Part shown: in pieces, positions 1-7,507 of the stretch
Layout of the letters: each line of letters starts with the position of its first letter
Position numbering within the stretch: position 1 is the first letter of the stretch
DNA from: Chitinophagaceae bacterium
GTDB lineage: Bacteria > Bacteroidota > Bacteroidia > Chitinophagales > Chitinophagaceae
Length of the DNA: 64,000 bases
Direction of reading: 5' to 3'
Assembly (NCBI GenBank): GCA_025923075.1
Contig: JAICGN010000009.1
Location: 1-64,000, forward strand
Translations under genes and position numbers: made by a program
Notes under the pieces: model-generated
What the model saw: the letters and a program-made list of their open reading frames with translations, nothing else
Databases searched by the model: none
Told to the model about the DNA's origin: nothing

Positions 1-673
1 AAAATTTGATAAAATCATTTGCCGAGATAGTACCATTTATAAATGGTATCCTCCATTTCGAATCGTCAATAAACTCTTCAACTTTTTTACTTTTATCGTT
101 AATGTAATAAATTAAATTTCTATTTGCGTCCATATATAAAGCCAACAATATTAAAAAATCTATCTTTCCTACTTGTGATAATTGTTTTATGGTTTTAAAT
201 TTCAAGTTCAATGAAAAAGGATCAACAAAACAAAATCTAAGGACCTTTTCTTCCCTTGAATGTTTAGGAATTAAATCAATAATCTTGTCAACATTCTCAT
301 TTGAGTCACCTTTAATAAATTGAACTTTCTCGTATAATTCTGGGAAGTGCCTTTTTACCCGTTGTTGTAAAGCTTGAATGTTTATTTCATCTTTTTCACA
401 AAAAATAAACCTATTGAATTTATGACTCACTGACATTGCTATTAAAGCAGATGTCATTCTTATTTTATTCGTATCCTTAATTTTTGCATATCCCGCTCCT
501 GCAAATAAATCAATGTAGACAAGACTGTCCCATAGATTTTTCATGCCCGTTGTAAAAATTTCACAATAACCTCCTAACAGCTTGTATTTTGTTTCACTCC
601 ATGCACCAACTTCTGGAATAATTAATCCATCATCTTCCACAGGAATAATTGGGCTAAATCTTTTACTTGCCAT
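1..673 (-). CDS. tcmP: Three-Cys-motif partner protein TcmP (3' end cut by window)
   Basis: An open frame runs from an ATG at 671-673 on the minus strand to the window edge without a stop, giving the first 224 residues. It carries YIDLFAGAG (about residues 53-61), a methyltransferase-like glycine motif typical of TcmP, and later CFVDPFS. The family is known for being encoded beside proteins with a CxxxCxxC motif. Here the gene starts 34 bp after the stop of the radical SAM gene that carries exactly such a motif, on the same strand, so one transcript is likely. The molecular function of TcmP is not established. Identification rests on motif recognition; the C-terminal half is not visible. Confidence 0.82.
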   Translation of the reverse strand, partial: MASKRFSPIIPVEDDGLIIPEVGAWSETKYKLLGGYCEIFTTGMKNLWDSLVYIDLFAGAGYAKIKDTNKIRMTSALIAMSVSHKFNRFIFCEKDEINIQALQQRVKRHFPELYEKVQFIKGDSNENVDKIIDLIPKHSREEKVLRFCFVDPFSLNLKFKTIKQLSQVGKIDFLILLALYMDANRNLIYYINDKSKKVEEFIDDSKWRIPFINGTISANDFIKF

Positions 674-707
674 ATTATTAAAAGATCTTCCAAAATACAA
701 AAGTAAT

Positions 708-1859
708 CTAAAACAATCTCCCCTGCCCTCCGGGCACCCTAAATCGTGTTCTATCCAAACTCCACTCCTCCGCATTCATCCCATACAGCTTTCCATACTT
801 TTTATACTGCTGCGCAACCATTTGAGCAATCGCTCCTTCACCACGCATACGTACACCCCAGCGGGAATCATTTACTTTTCCATCATGGCTGTTCTCTATC
901 AAATGCCAAACCTTATCGGCCCGATCAGGAAAATTTTTATAGAGCCAATCGTGAAACAAGAATTTAATTGCTCCATTTAACCTGATAAAAGTGTATGCTG
1001 TAAAAGTCGCCCCGTTATCCCTTGCTTCTTTCATGATCCTTTGCATCTCATGTTCGTTCAATCCCGGTATCATTGGGCCCATCATAACTCCCATTCGAAC
1101 ACCTGCAGCACTTAATTCGTTGATCACTTTTAATTTCTGTTTGGCTGTTGTTGTTCTTGGTTCCATCACTCTTCTTAAGTCTTCATTAAAAGACGTAATA
1201 GAAACCATTGCCGAAACAATATTCTTTTTTGCCATTTCCTGCAACACATCTTTGTCTTTTAATATCCATGAATTTTTCGTCAGTATACCAGCGGGCTGAT
1301 TAAATTCATTGCAGACCTCCAGTAATGCTCTTGTTAAACGATATGTTTGTTCAGCTGGTTGATAGCAATCTGTGTTACCACTTAACATGATCGGAGTTGC
1401 ATCCCATTTTGGATGATTTAAAAACTTTCGCAAGAGTTGCGGTGCATTCTTTTTTACAATGATTTTCCTTTCAAAATCAAGCCCGGCACTATAGCCCCAG
1501 TATTCATGCACATTTCTTGCATAGCAATAAATACATCCATGCTCACAGCCTGCATAAGGATTCATACTGTACATCATCCCTACATCAGGACTATCTACTT
1601 TATTGACTATTGTTTTTGATTCCTGTTCGAGATATTGCGTCTCTACATTTGATTCCTCCCAGTCATCAATAGCTTCAATATGCTCTTTTGTTTTTTCATC
1701 TTTTAAAAACTTATTTTTTGTATTGATCTGTGCTCCTCTTCCTTGCAGGTATTGAGAAGCCCCCTCTAAATCTCCTCCGCGAATTGGCGGAGAGACTTTT
1801 GAAGGTTCATGATTTTTCGGAATTACTTTAAAATGGTCCTGCTTAAGTTTTTCTGACAT
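708..1859 (-). CDS. PA0069/Rv2578c-family radical SAM protein
   Basis: A 383-residue protein with the cluster-binding motif C105xxxC109xxC112 (GCEHGCIYCYAR) following NPYAGC, as in the PA0069 family. The motif binds a 4Fe-4S cluster that cleaves S-adenosylmethionine; the substrate of this family is unknown. The RGAQINTKNKF segment near residues 41-51 is the usual family N-terminus. Ahead of it, residues about 21-36 are encoded by a dispersed repeat (1758-1800), and the extreme C-terminus (PGGQGRLF) is also encoded by a short GC-rich palindrome, so both ends appear repeat-modified. It is followed by tcmP on the same strand. Confidence 0.9.
   Translation of the reverse strand: MSEKLKQDHFKVIPKNHEPSKVSPPIRGGDLEGASQYLQGRGAQINTKNKFLKDEKTKEHIEAIDDWEESNVETQYLEQESKTIVNKVDSPDVGMMYSMNPYAGCEHGCIYCYARNVHEYWGYSAGLDFERKIIVKKNAPQLLRKFLNHPKWDATPIMLSGNTDCYQPAEQTYRLTRALLEVCNEFNQPAGILTKNSWILKDKDVLQEMAKKNIVSAMVSITSFNEDLRRVMEPRTTTAKQKLKVINELSAAGVRMGVMMGPMIPGLNEHEMQRIMKEARDNGATFTAYTFIRLNGAIKFLFHDWLYKNFPDRADKVWHLIENSHDGKVNDSRWGVRMRGEGAIAQMVAQQYKKYGKLYGMNAEEWSLDRTRFRVPGGQGRLF
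1758..1800 (-). repeat. Dispersed palindromic repeat inside the radical SAM gene
   Basis: On the minus strand this reads AAGTCTCTCCGCC, a short spacer, GCGGAGGA, then a G-run. The same order of blocks occurs at 19416-19450 and, degraded, at 59477-59510. It forms an imperfect hairpin. Here it lies in frame near the N-terminus of the radical SAM protein and adds a segment of about 14 residues. Confidence 0.75.
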
Positions 1860-1978
1860 AGAAAATGAATTGATAAGATTTAATGGTTAACAGCGGATAG
1901 GATTAATGAACGTACAAGGTGTCCTTCGATAAACTCAGGGTAAACTTGCAATAGGCGATAATGGCGGTCTGATGCTGA

Positions 1979-2602
1979 CTACATAAATAACTCCCCCTGC
2001 TTTGTTGTCACGGGCAAATTCTGAAATTCGAATCGCTGTACTACCTGGTATTTTTTTTCATCGAGTGGTCTTTTTAATAATAACATTCCGTCAGCAATAA
2101 ATCTTCCTGTGAAATTCTTATTGCTGTATTCCAACCATCCCTTTTCATATTGCCAGGGTTGCAATTTTCTTGCGATCGTTATATGTGGTTCAAGAATGAA
2201 ATGCGGTTTATTATCATCATTCAATTTCATGAGCCGTTGTGTTTCTTTTCTGACTTCCTTCACCAACGTTTGCACGGGAACTTTGCTGATCACATTTATA
2301 TAGATAGTGTGACTTGGAAAACTTCCATAATCTTTAAGCTCTACTTTGATCGGATGAAAACCCATCGCTACTACTTTCAATCGGTTCACTAATCTTTCCT
2401 CCATCATTTCGTACTGAAGAAAATTTGCCAATATTAAATTTGGCCTTCCACCTAACGCAGTCGATGCTTTATATTCTTCATAAAATTCCCGCCTTACCTT
2501 CATGATCTTGTGTCGCAACTCTTCATGGGGATTTAGTACAAGCAGGTATTCAAAGATCCGGTAACCCGGGATCGTAACCGTGGTAACAGATTGTAATTGC
2601 AT
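1979..2602 (-). CDS. 2H phosphodiesterase / 2'-5' RNA ligase superfamily protein
   Basis: A 207-residue protein with two histidine motifs of the 2H superfamily: H98-T-I within SHTIYI and H140-I-T-I within EPHITIAR. These enzymes open cyclic phosphodiesters or join RNA ends; which reaction this one performs cannot be read from sequence. It is divergent from the umuD-like gene across a 105-bp gap that holds an 18-bp inverted repeat, so the two may share regulation. The start at the ATG ending at 2602 gives a hydrophobic first beta strand and is plausible. Confidence 0.8.
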   Translation of the reverse strand: MQLQSVTTVTIPGYRIFEYLLVLNPHEELRHKIMKVRREFYEEYKASTALGGRPNLILANFLQYEMMEERLVNRLKVVAMGFHPIKVELKDYGSFPSHTIYINVISKVPVQTLVKEVRKETQRLMKLNDDNKPHFILEPHITIARKLQPWQYEKGWLEYSNKNFTGRFIADGMLLLKRPLDEKKYQVVQRFEFQNLPVTTKQGELFM

Positions 2603-2634
2603 AACCCATCCTCCTGTTTTTGGTACAAAATTAT

Positions 2635-2652
2635 TTAGTATAAATTTACTAA
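2635..2652. promoter_or_regulatory. Candidate operator: TTAGTA-N6-TACTAA
   Basis: A perfect 6-bp inverted repeat with a 6-bp spacer lies midway between the divergent phosphodiesterase and umuD-like genes, 56 bp before the umuD-like ATG. Its position fits an operator for a DNA-damage repressor, but the SOS box of this group is not known to me. The region is very A+T-rich, so chance is a real alternative. Confidence 0.35.
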
Positions 2653-2707
2653 TATTTTTAGTTTATCTCAAAAAATTTTATCAACTTTATTTAGAAAAAT
2701 ATTTTTT

Positions 2708-3142
2708 ATGGAAGGCGAAGAATTTTATGGTGCTGCGTATAAAGGCACAAAGCAATTCACCCAAAAGGAAGTGAAAACAGCAAACGCTACGGGGTTTGGT
2801 GCCGCCGCCGATGACTATATGGAGCGGGGTATTGATCTGAACGAGCAACTCGTTCGCAACAAACCGGCCACTTATTTCTTTCGAATGAAAGGAGATGCGA
2901 TGCAGGAGGCCGGCATTTTTGATGGCGATATCTTAATCGTTGATCGTTCATTGAAACTGGTGAATGGAAAAGTTATTGTTGCGATATTAAACGGAGAATT
3001 ATTGGTGAGAAGGTATCATCAGAATTTTTCTTCTGCATTTCTAATTCCGGATAATAACAGATACAAGCCGATCAATGTAGCGGAGTTTAGTGATTTTAAA
3101 ATGTGGGGAGTTGTTGTTTATTCTATTCATTCCTTGGGCTAA
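2708..3142 (+). CDS. umuD: UmuD/LexA-type S24 protein lacking the catalytic dyad
   Basis: A 144-residue homologue of UmuD, collinear along its length: AAADDYMERGIDLNEQL matches the region after the UmuD cleavage site, and FDGDILIVD and GVVVYSI match the core. UmuD is normally a Ser-Lys self-cleaving partner of the UmuC polymerase. Here the serine position of GDSM is alanine (A64 in GDAM), the lysine position is arginine (R101 in GELLVRR), and the cleavage residue before Gly29 is threonine. The codons (GCG, AGA) are plain in the sequence. The fold looks preserved, so the protein may act as an uncleavable or constitutively active subunit. The stop codon lies inside the left hairpin of the following RAYT element. 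Confidence 0.88.
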   Translation: MEGEEFYGAAYKGTKQFTQKEVKTANATGFGAAADDYMERGIDLNEQLVRNKPATYFFRMKGDAMQEAGIFDGDILIVDRSLKLVNGKVIVAILNGELLVRRYHQNFSSAFLIPDNNRYKPINVAEFSDFKMWGVVVYSIHSLG

Positions 3143-3700
3143 AGCCCAGAGCAAGTCAAGAAAAGCATCTGATAAAATACAAATTCAGGTGTATGGGATA
3201 TACAAAAATGTGGGTTCACCTTGTTTGGGCAACTAAAAGAAGAGAACCCGTTCTTGATAAAGCAATTCGTGTAAGGATCTTTGCACACATTAGAGAAAAT
3301 GCGTTGAATAAGAATATTCACATTGATTTTATAAATGGGTGGGTTGATCATATTCACATCCTTGTCTCATTAGACGCCGATCAAACAATCGCCAATATAC
3401 TTCAGCTGATCAAAGGGGAAAGTTCTTACTGGATCAACAAGAACAAATTACTCCCGCAAAAATTTGAATGGCAGGATGACTATTTTGCAGTGTCTGTAAG
3501 TGAATCAGGGATAAATCAGTGAGAGAATATATTAAGAACCAGGAGAAACATCATGCAAAGAAGACCTTTCAACAGGAATATGATGAATTTATGGAGAGAT
3601 ATGAATTTGCATTGATAAGCTCACGGCCTGAAAGCCGGGGCAAATCAGGCCGGGGCAAATCAGAGGAAACCCATGAATTGCTCAGGCCTTTAGGCCTGAG
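3134..3700 (+). mobile_element. RAYT (REP-associated IS200-like) element between umuD and umuC
   Basis: The element is bounded by two hairpins of the kind that flank RAYT genes. The left has TGGGCT/AGCCCA arms at 3135-3148 and the right has CTCAGGCCT/AGGCCTGAG arms with a 2-nt loop at 3681-3700. Between them lies a Y1 transposase frame. A weaker hairpin (CGGC/GCCG) is at 3624-3637. The insertion separates umuD from umuC, which normally abut. It supplies the loop holding the umuD stop and ends 15 bp before umuC. Confidence 0.65.
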
Positions 3701-3704
3701 TTAA
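3193..3704 (+). pseudogene. Frameshifted REP-associated tyrosine transposase (Y1_Tnp)
   Basis: The first part (3193-3522, from ATG in MGYTKMWVHLVW) carries the HUH metal motif as DHIHILV and ends at a TGA just after SESGINQ. The second part (3519-3704) continues the family sequence as VREYIKNQEKHH, which contains the expected catalytic tyrosine. Loss of one G near 3519 explains the break: the two halves join if CAG is followed by GTG. The frames overlap at GTGA, so two-polypeptide coupling or -1 slippage is conceivable, but no slippery heptamer is seen. A sequencing error would look identical. The last residues come from the terminal repeat region. Confidence 0.78.
3634..3663 (+). repeat. Two tandem copies of a 15-bp unit
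   Basis: GCCGGGGCAAATCAG occurs twice head to tail (3634-3648 and 3649-3663) at the 3' end of the transposase frame, just before the terminal hairpin. It adds residues SRGKSGRGKS-like to the tail and looks like a recent slippage duplication. Confidence 0.85.
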
Positions 3705-3715
3705 AATAAAATAAT

Positions 3716-4996
3716 TTGAAGGCCATTGTAGATTGTAATAATTTTTATTGTTCCTGCGAGAGGTTATTCAAACCACATCTTGACAGGAAACCGGTTGTTG
3801 TGCTAAGCAATAACGACGGTTGTATTGTTTCAAGAAGTGATGAGGCAAAAAAATTGGGTGTGGAAATGGCGGGCCCTTATTTTATGGCAAAGCCATTGAT
3901 CGAAAAACATGATGTAGCCGTTTTTTCTTCCAATTACAATTTATATGGCGACCTGAGCTGGCGGGTAATGGAAACACTACGAATGTTACTTGGCAAAAAA
4001 AATGTGGAAGTGTATTCAGTTGATGAGGCTTTTGTTGACCTCAGCATTTTTCCAGTGGAGGAGCTGCCTGCTATCGCAAAAGAAATAAGAACAACAATAG
4101 AAGATTGGACGGGTATCAAAGTTTCAGTGGGTGTGGCTCCTACAAAAGTTTTGGCAAAGCTGGCCAACCGCATGGCTAAAAAGAATAAACATATAACAGA
4201 TTGTATAATGGTACTTGACACTGAAGAAAAGATCAGTGCAGCGCTGCATAGAACACCTGTAAGTGATATTTGGGGAGTGGGTCATCAGTATGCAAAAAAA
4301 TTGCAAGATGTGTGGGGAATTTATGATGCATGGCAGTTAAGAAATTTAACCGAAGACTTTGCTCATACACATCTTGGTGGTGTGGTTGGTATCCGGTTAG
4401 TTCGGGAATTAAAAGGAACCCGTTCCAATGAAATGGAAGATGAGTTGGTAAATAAAAAAATGATCGCCACTACCAGAATGTTTGGCAATCCTGTTGGAGA
4501 TATTGCTTCTATAAAAGAAGCGGTTGCCACCTATACATCGAGAGCAGCAGAAAAATTAAGAAGACAGCACAGTGCTGCCAGCGTTATAAATGTCTTTGTG
4601 GTTTCAAAGGGAGAAAACCATAATGTTGATTTTCGAGGAGCAACACATTCTGACTACATGACATTACCAACGGCAACTTCATCCACCAATGAACTAATAA
4701 AGCCAGCTGTTGCTCTCGTTGACAAATTATATAAAAAAGGCACATTCTATAAAAAAGCCGGAGTGGTGCTAAGTGGCATCGTTCCTGATATGTCTATACA
4801 GGGAAATCTATTTCTATCCGAAAACAAGAACTGTGAAAGAAAGTTGATGGACATGATAGATAATATCAACTTCAGTCAACGGGATGATGTTTTAAAGTTT
4901 GCAGCAAGCGGCACTACAAGAGACTGGAAAATGCGGCAGGAATTGAGAAGCCCGAGATATACAACAAGATGGGATGAGCTGTATCAAGTGCGTTAA
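3716..4996 (+). CDS. umuC: UmuC-type Y-family DNA polymerase (Pol V subunit)
   Basis: A 426-residue translesion polymerase. The palm metal ligands are D6 (IVDCNNF) and D103-E104 (YSVDEAF), with SNNDGCIVSRS in the nucleotide-binding region and helix-hairpin-helix sequence near WGVGHQYAKKL; a C-terminal UmuC-specific DUF4113-like region follows. The first in-frame start is TTG at 3716 giving MKAIVDCNNF, the usual UmuC N-terminus. The weak TTG probably reflects loss of the original ATG context when the RAYT element inserted upstream. It overlaps the convergent DUF72 gene by 4 bp. Confidence 0.95.
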   Translation: MKAIVDCNNFYCSCERLFKPHLDRKPVVVLSNNDGCIVSRSDEAKKLGVEMAGPYFMAKPLIEKHDVAVFSSNYNLYGDLSWRVMETLRMLLGKKNVEVYSVDEAFVDLSIFPVEELPAIAKEIRTTIEDWTGIKVSVGVAPTKVLAKLANRMAKKNKHITDCIMVLDTEEKISAALHRTPVSDIWGVGHQYAKKLQDVWGIYDAWQLRNLTEDFAHTHLGGVVGIRLVRELKGTRSNEMEDELVNKKMIATTRMFGNPVGDIASIKEAVATYTSRAAEKLRRQHSAASVINVFVVSKGENHNVDFRGATHSDYMTLPTATSSTNELIKPAVALVDKLYKKGTFYKKAGVVLSGIVPDMSIQGNLFLSENKNCERKLMDMIDNINFSQRDDVLKFAASGTTRDWKMRQELRSPRYTTRWDELYQVR

Positions 4997-5925
4997 TCAA
5001 ACAATCCTTTCTGTATATTCTTTCTAATTGGTTCAGTTTCTATAAACTTTGGCTTTATTAAATTCAAGCCACACTCCTTATTTAGCTTATCTGCTAAATA
5101 AATTGTTAACTCCGGTGAAGTAGCTTCATCATGCATATGCATAAAAAAATATATTTCCTTCACTCCGTGATCCAGCCAATATTTCATTCTTTGTACCCAA
5201 ACATCTGAACGGGCAAAATCAGTCGCATGTAAATTATTGCCTGCATAACGAATAAATACTTTTGGAATTGTCAAACGCATATGAGCACAATCCCGTCTTC
5301 CTGGCGTATCGGTAATCACCGCTCCTATATTATTTGCAGATAGAAATTCAAATAACTCTTCGCTTTCTTTTTCTTTACTTAACCAGGCGGGGTGACGTAC
5401 TTCAAGAAAGAATTGTAGCTCTTTTGGTAGCGATAACATAAACTTGAACAAATCAGCCTTTCTATTTGGGGAAAATGAATCGCTGACTTGTACGAAGATG
5501 GGACCGAGATGTTCTTCAAAAGCTTGTACTCCTCGAAGAAATTCTCTCGTAAGAAATTCTTTTCCTTTTAATGTGCCGCGATGAGTAATTCCCTGATACA
5601 TTTTTGGACAAAAAAGAAAATCTTTTCCTTTTGCTTTCTCTTTCCATTTTCTTATTCCAGCTGCACCATATATCTTATAATGCGTTATATTCAGTTCAAC
5701 GCAGTTATAGTGCTCAACATAATGTTGTAAGAAATTCTTCTCTCTTGTGTTTGGCGGATAAATTTTTCCGACCCATTCTGATCGTCCCCATTTAGCACAG
5801 CCCAGGTATACCTTAGCATTTTTGAATGGCTTACCCTTTATTATTTCTCTATTGGATGCAGGTTCTGCAGGTAATGAAAAATCAATAGTGTTCAATTCAT
5901 TTTCATCAACTCGTCCGAATTCCAT
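4993..5925 (-). CDS. DUF72 (YecE-like) domain protein
   Basis: A 310-residue TIM-barrel-like protein of the DUF72 family, with the characteristic YLGCAKWGRSEWVGKIYPP start and the EVRHPAW and DTPGRRD segments. The biochemical role of the family is not known. It is convergent with umuC and follows the amidase gene by 17 bp on the same strand, so it may be cotranscribed with the amidase. Confidence 0.88.
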   Translation of the reverse strand: MEFGRVDENELNTIDFSLPAEPASNREIIKGKPFKNAKVYLGCAKWGRSEWVGKIYPPNTREKNFLQHYVEHYNCVELNITHYKIYGAAGIRKWKEKAKGKDFLFCPKMYQGITHRGTLKGKEFLTREFLRGVQAFEEHLGPIFVQVSDSFSPNRKADLFKFMLSLPKELQFFLEVRHPAWLSKEKESEELFEFLSANNIGAVITDTPGRRDCAHMRLTIPKVFIRYAGNNLHATDFARSDVWVQRMKYWLDHGVKEIYFFMHMHDEATSPELTIYLADKLNKECGLNLIKPKFIETEPIRKNIQKGLFD

Positions 5926-5942
5926 AACCAGCGGATTTTATT

Positions 5943-6758
5943 TTATTGATACTTTCTCATCAAATCAAATAAAATTTTTTTATCGGTATCATTTATTACG
6001 TTCGTTGTGTCGTGCGGCACAAAATGAATCTTATAGGATTGGATCGCTATATCGGGTTTATTAATATTATAACCAACGATTCGTAAGGCTTGCAATGCAT
6101 TAAAATCGATTGGTACGTCAACGTTCGTTGTATCAAACCAAAAGCCAAACCCCTTATCAGCAAGTAAATGCCATGAAAAAAATCGACTGGGATCAACTTT
6201 CCTTCCCGGTGCAACATCGGCATGCCCGATAAAATTTGCCTGTGGAATATTATAAGCTCGTTTTAACCTGTCAAGAAGTTGCAACAAGCTATTCATTTGC
6301 GCCTCGGTAAATGGTTCGCTCCCGTTATTATCAATTTCGATCCCGATGCTCATTGAATTCAGGTCAGTTGCATTTCCCCACTTACTTACTCCGGCATGAT
6401 GTGCCCGCAACAGGTCATTCAGCATGTGATGAACAGTGCCATCGCGACAAATTACATAGTGAGCACTCACAGCGGTTCGTGGCAATGTAAAAGTTCTCAA
6501 AGTTTGACCACAGGAATCCTGGGCTGTATGATGTATAACAACAAAGTTGGGACGCCGCATTGTGAAATTCGTAGTTCCTACCCAGATATCCGCAAATAAT
6601 AATCCTGATGAATCCTTTACCGGATATTCACGCAAAAGTTTTGCATAGTTTTTTACCTGCTTTTTATAACTGCGATTTGTAGACCTATATAAGTTGGACG
6701 AACATGCAGAGATAGTAGCCAACCAAAAAATGCTGAGGTATAAAAAAATCGGTTTCAT
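5943..6758 (-). CDS. N-acetylmuramoyl-L-alanine amidase lipoprotein (AmiD/AmpD type)
   Basis: A 271-residue protein with a lipobox (ATISAC, Cys at residue 19), so probably anchored in the outer membrane facing the periplasm. The amidase_2 zinc ligands appear as VIHHTAQ, the HHMLNDLLRAHHAG region and GHADVAPGRKVDP. It would cut the MurNAc-L-Ala bond of wall fragments, which fits the peptidoglycan sugar salvage genes further along, though it is not linked to them. Confidence 0.87.
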   Translation of the reverse strand: MKPIFLYLSIFWLATISACSSNLYRSTNRSYKKQVKNYAKLLREYPVKDSSGLLFADIWVGTTNFTMRRPNFVVIHHTAQDSCGQTLRTFTLPRTAVSAHYVICRDGTVHHMLNDLLRAHHAGVSKWGNATDLNSMSIGIEIDNNGSEPFTEAQMNSLLQLLDRLKRAYNIPQANFIGHADVAPGRKVDPSRFFSWHLLADKGFGFWFDTTNVDVPIDFNALQALRIVGYNINKPDIAIQSYKIHFVPHDTTNVINDTDKKILFDLMRKYQ

Positions 6759-6876
6759 GTAAATAAGAATTCACGTGTAAAATACAGAGATTTTTTTCTA
6801 ATGCATTTCTACCCAGTGGTATCATTTTTGAAACACGTTGGTATAACCTATTTATTTAAACCGAAAAAAGATAGTT

Positions 6877-7455
6877 ATGGCAACTCTGACAGGAAAGAAA
6901 GTCGCTATTCTCACAGAAAACGGCTTTGAGGAAGTGGAACTCACCAGCCCAAAAAAGGCATTAGAAGATGCAGGGGCTGAAGTGGAAATCATTTCACCGC
7001 AAAAAGAAAAAGTAAAAGCCTGGGCTCATGATCACTGGTCAATAGAAATACCTGTCGATGTGAATGTGGAAGATGCTGATCCAAATGAATACGACGGCTT
7101 AATAGTTCCCGGTGGTGTTCTAAATCCTGATAAGATGCGGATGAATGAGAATTGCGTAAAATTTGCCCAACATTTTTTAGAAACTGGTAAACCGGTGGCC
7201 GCAATTTGTCATGGGCCACAACTCCTTATTGAAACTGGCTTGCTTGACGGCAGAAATATGACGTCATATGCTTCAATAAAAACTGACTTAATAAATGCAG
7301 GTGCATCATGGATAGACCGGGAAGTTGTAGTTGATAATGGTCTCGTCACGAGTCGTAGCCCAAAAGATCTTGATGCATTTAATAAAAAGATGATCGAGGA
7401 GATTAAAGAGGGAAAACATTCACCGGTGACACGAACACCAACGCCAACACATTAA
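6877..7455 (+). CDS. DJ-1/PfpI family protein (type 1 glutamine amidotransferase fold)
   Basis: A 192-residue protein of the PfpI/YhbO branch. The nucleophile elbow is AAICHGPQLL with C111-H112, and GFEEVE near residue 17 supplies the conserved acid. Members are described as proteases, glyoxalases or deglycases with disputed activity, so the substrate is left open. It stands alone between a divergent amidase and a convergent icmF, and is followed by an intrinsic terminator. Confidence 0.9.
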   Translation: MATLTGKKVAILTENGFEEVELTSPKKALEDAGAEVEIISPQKEKVKAWAHDHWSIEIPVDVNVEDADPNEYDGLIVPGGVLNPDKMRMNENCVKFAQHFLETGKPVAAICHGPQLLIETGLLDGRNMTSYASIKTDLINAGASWIDREVVVDNGLVTSRSPKDLDAFNKKMIEEIKEGKHSPVTRTPTPTH

Positions 7456-7473
7456 TAAGATTTAACTTTTCAG

Positions 7474-7500
7474 AAGCTTCTCTAATCAGAAGCTTTTTTA
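7474..7500 (+). terminator. Intrinsic terminator after the PfpI gene
   Basis: An 8-bp stem AAGCTTCT/AGAAGCTT (7474-7481 and 7488-7495) with a 6-nt loop is followed by a T-run. It sits between convergent genes. Confidence 0.8.
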
Positions 7501-7507
7501 TTTCAAC

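Noticed and set aside
2580-2774. Plus-strand frame crossing the phosphodiesterase start and the umuD-like start
   Set aside because: It overlaps two real genes in other frames, has no conserved content and includes the promoter gap.
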